Shown one piece after another: positions 63,647 to 64,000 of a stretch of DNA of 64,000 bases; within the stretch, counting starts at the first letter, position 1; each line of letters opens with the position of its first letter. Location of the stretch: the NCBI RefSeq assembly GCF_900188035.1, contig NZ_FZNN01000013.1, forward strand, positions 79,751 through 143,750, read 5' to 3'. The position numbers were made by a program, and so were the translations under genes. Under the pieces are notes generated by a model, which saw nothing but the letters and a program-made list of their open reading frames with translations, had not been told where the DNA came from and searched no databases. This stretch comes from Puniceibacterium sediminis. Its GTDB lineage: Bacteria > Pseudomonadota > Alphaproteobacteria > Rhodobacterales > Rhodobacteraceae.

Positions 63647-63916
63647 TCAGGCAGCCTTTCGTTCGAAGGCCAGGGGGCTTTTGCCAGCTAACGACGAGTG
63701 CCGCCGTCTTGGATTGTGGAACCCATTGATATACTGGAATATCGCGCCTTCGGCTTGGCGTCTGGTCTCCCAACGGTTGCGCCATATCAGCTCTGCCTTG
63801 AGTGATTTGAAGAATGTTTCAACCATGGAATTGTCCTAGCAATTGCCTTTTCCGCTCATCGATACTTCGCTGCCATGTTTGGACAGGCGCTTGTGGTAGT
63901 CGCCTGAACAGTATTG
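63647..63916 (-). pseudogene. IS3-family transposase (OrfB) remnant with internal amber codon
   Basis: Ninety in-frame codons encode the C-terminal end of an IS3-family integrase-type transposase: YHKRLSKHGSEVSMSGKGNC, then a TAG at 63836-63838, then DNSMVETFFKSLKAEL with the catalytic glutamate, and NPRRRHSSLAGKSPLAFE. The TAG replaces the conserved tyrosine of GNCYDN, a single-base change. Everything upstream of QYCSGDY, including the first two catalytic aspartates, is missing, replaced by IS30-type sequence. The gene is dead. Confidence 0.85.
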
Positions 63917-63923
63917 GGCGGAT

Positions 63924-64000
63924 TCAACCGGTCGTCGCAACACATTCGATTATATTCTGTTTGAGCAGTTCGTCGAGAGCTTCGGCAGGTGTTCGCCAGC
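63924..64000 (-). mobile_element. IS30-family transposase, C-terminal end (partial at window edge)
   Basis: The last 24 codons read on the minus strand give WRTPAEALDELLKQ followed by a VATTG ending and TGA at 63926-63924, typical of IS30-family transposases. The gene continues beyond the window. The IS3 remnant begins only 7 nt after its stop, so the element's normal right end appears truncated. Confidence 0.7.

Overview
The window is a high-GC chromosomal segment from an alphaproteobacterium, most probably a marine Rhodobacteraceae (Roseobacter-group) species. This is inferred from gene content rather than a database match: a choline ABC system (choXWV), a membrane-anchored CycM-type cytochrome c, a ScfR/PccR-type short-chain acyl-CoA regulator, the paired YcjX/YcjF genes, PQQ-dehydrogenase accessory genes beside a FlhSR-like two-component system, an N-type ATPase operon, and a Rhodobacter-style che operon. 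Most genes begin after a clear Shine-Dalgarno and sit in tight operons with 1-4 nt ATGA, GTGA, TAATG or TGATG overlaps. No rRNA, tRNA or CRISPR array was recognised.

Layout. 1-1600: the end of an unknown gene, a small unknown gene, and about 850 nt of degraded-looking DNA with a heptamer repeat. 1.6-24.3 kb: mostly housekeeping genes (rpmB, meaB, hrpB, argF-argD, truA, ycjX-GNAT-ycjF, ileS, ogt, pheA, cytochrome c), then a yejABEF peptide ABC transporter. 24.4-26.6 kb: a tandem universal stress protein, two overlapping small genes of 48 and 45 codons not found by ordinary length cut-offs, and a LysR regulator. 26.7-31.8 kb: four exported accessory proteins of PQQ-dependent alcohol oxidation, divergent from a histidine kinase/response regulator pair; no dehydrogenase gene is in view.

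32.0-45.5 kb is the most distinctive block. CbpA/CbpM-type chaperone genes diverge from a complete N-ATPase operon (atpDCQRBEFAG). It is followed by a four-gene translationally coupled cassette: PHA synthase, enoyl-ACP reductase, a MaoC-phosphotransacetylase fusion and acetate kinase. Near-consensus FNR-type boxes lie in the chaperone/ATPase divergent region and upstream of the PHA synthase. The second sits exactly at -41.5 relative to a good -10 hexamer. The sequence therefore suggests a low-oxygen energy and carbon-overflow module combining ion pumping, substrate-level ATP from acetyl phosphate, and polymer storage.

45.6-55.1 kb, mostly minus strand: choline uptake (choXWV with an inserted gene carrying a nuclease-like motif), a ketopantoate-reductase family enzyme, an acyl-CoA ligase and a tripartite tricarboxylate transporter (tctCBA). 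The transporter diverges from the ScfR-type regulator. 56.8-63.4 kb: a nine-gene chemotaxis operon (STAS-cheY-cheA-cheW-cheR-cheY-unknown-cheB-cheD) whose CheB has a degenerate receiver domain. 63.4-64.0 kb: insertion-sequence debris, namely an IS3-family transposase remnant with an internal amber codon joined to the end of an IS30-family transposase running off the window.
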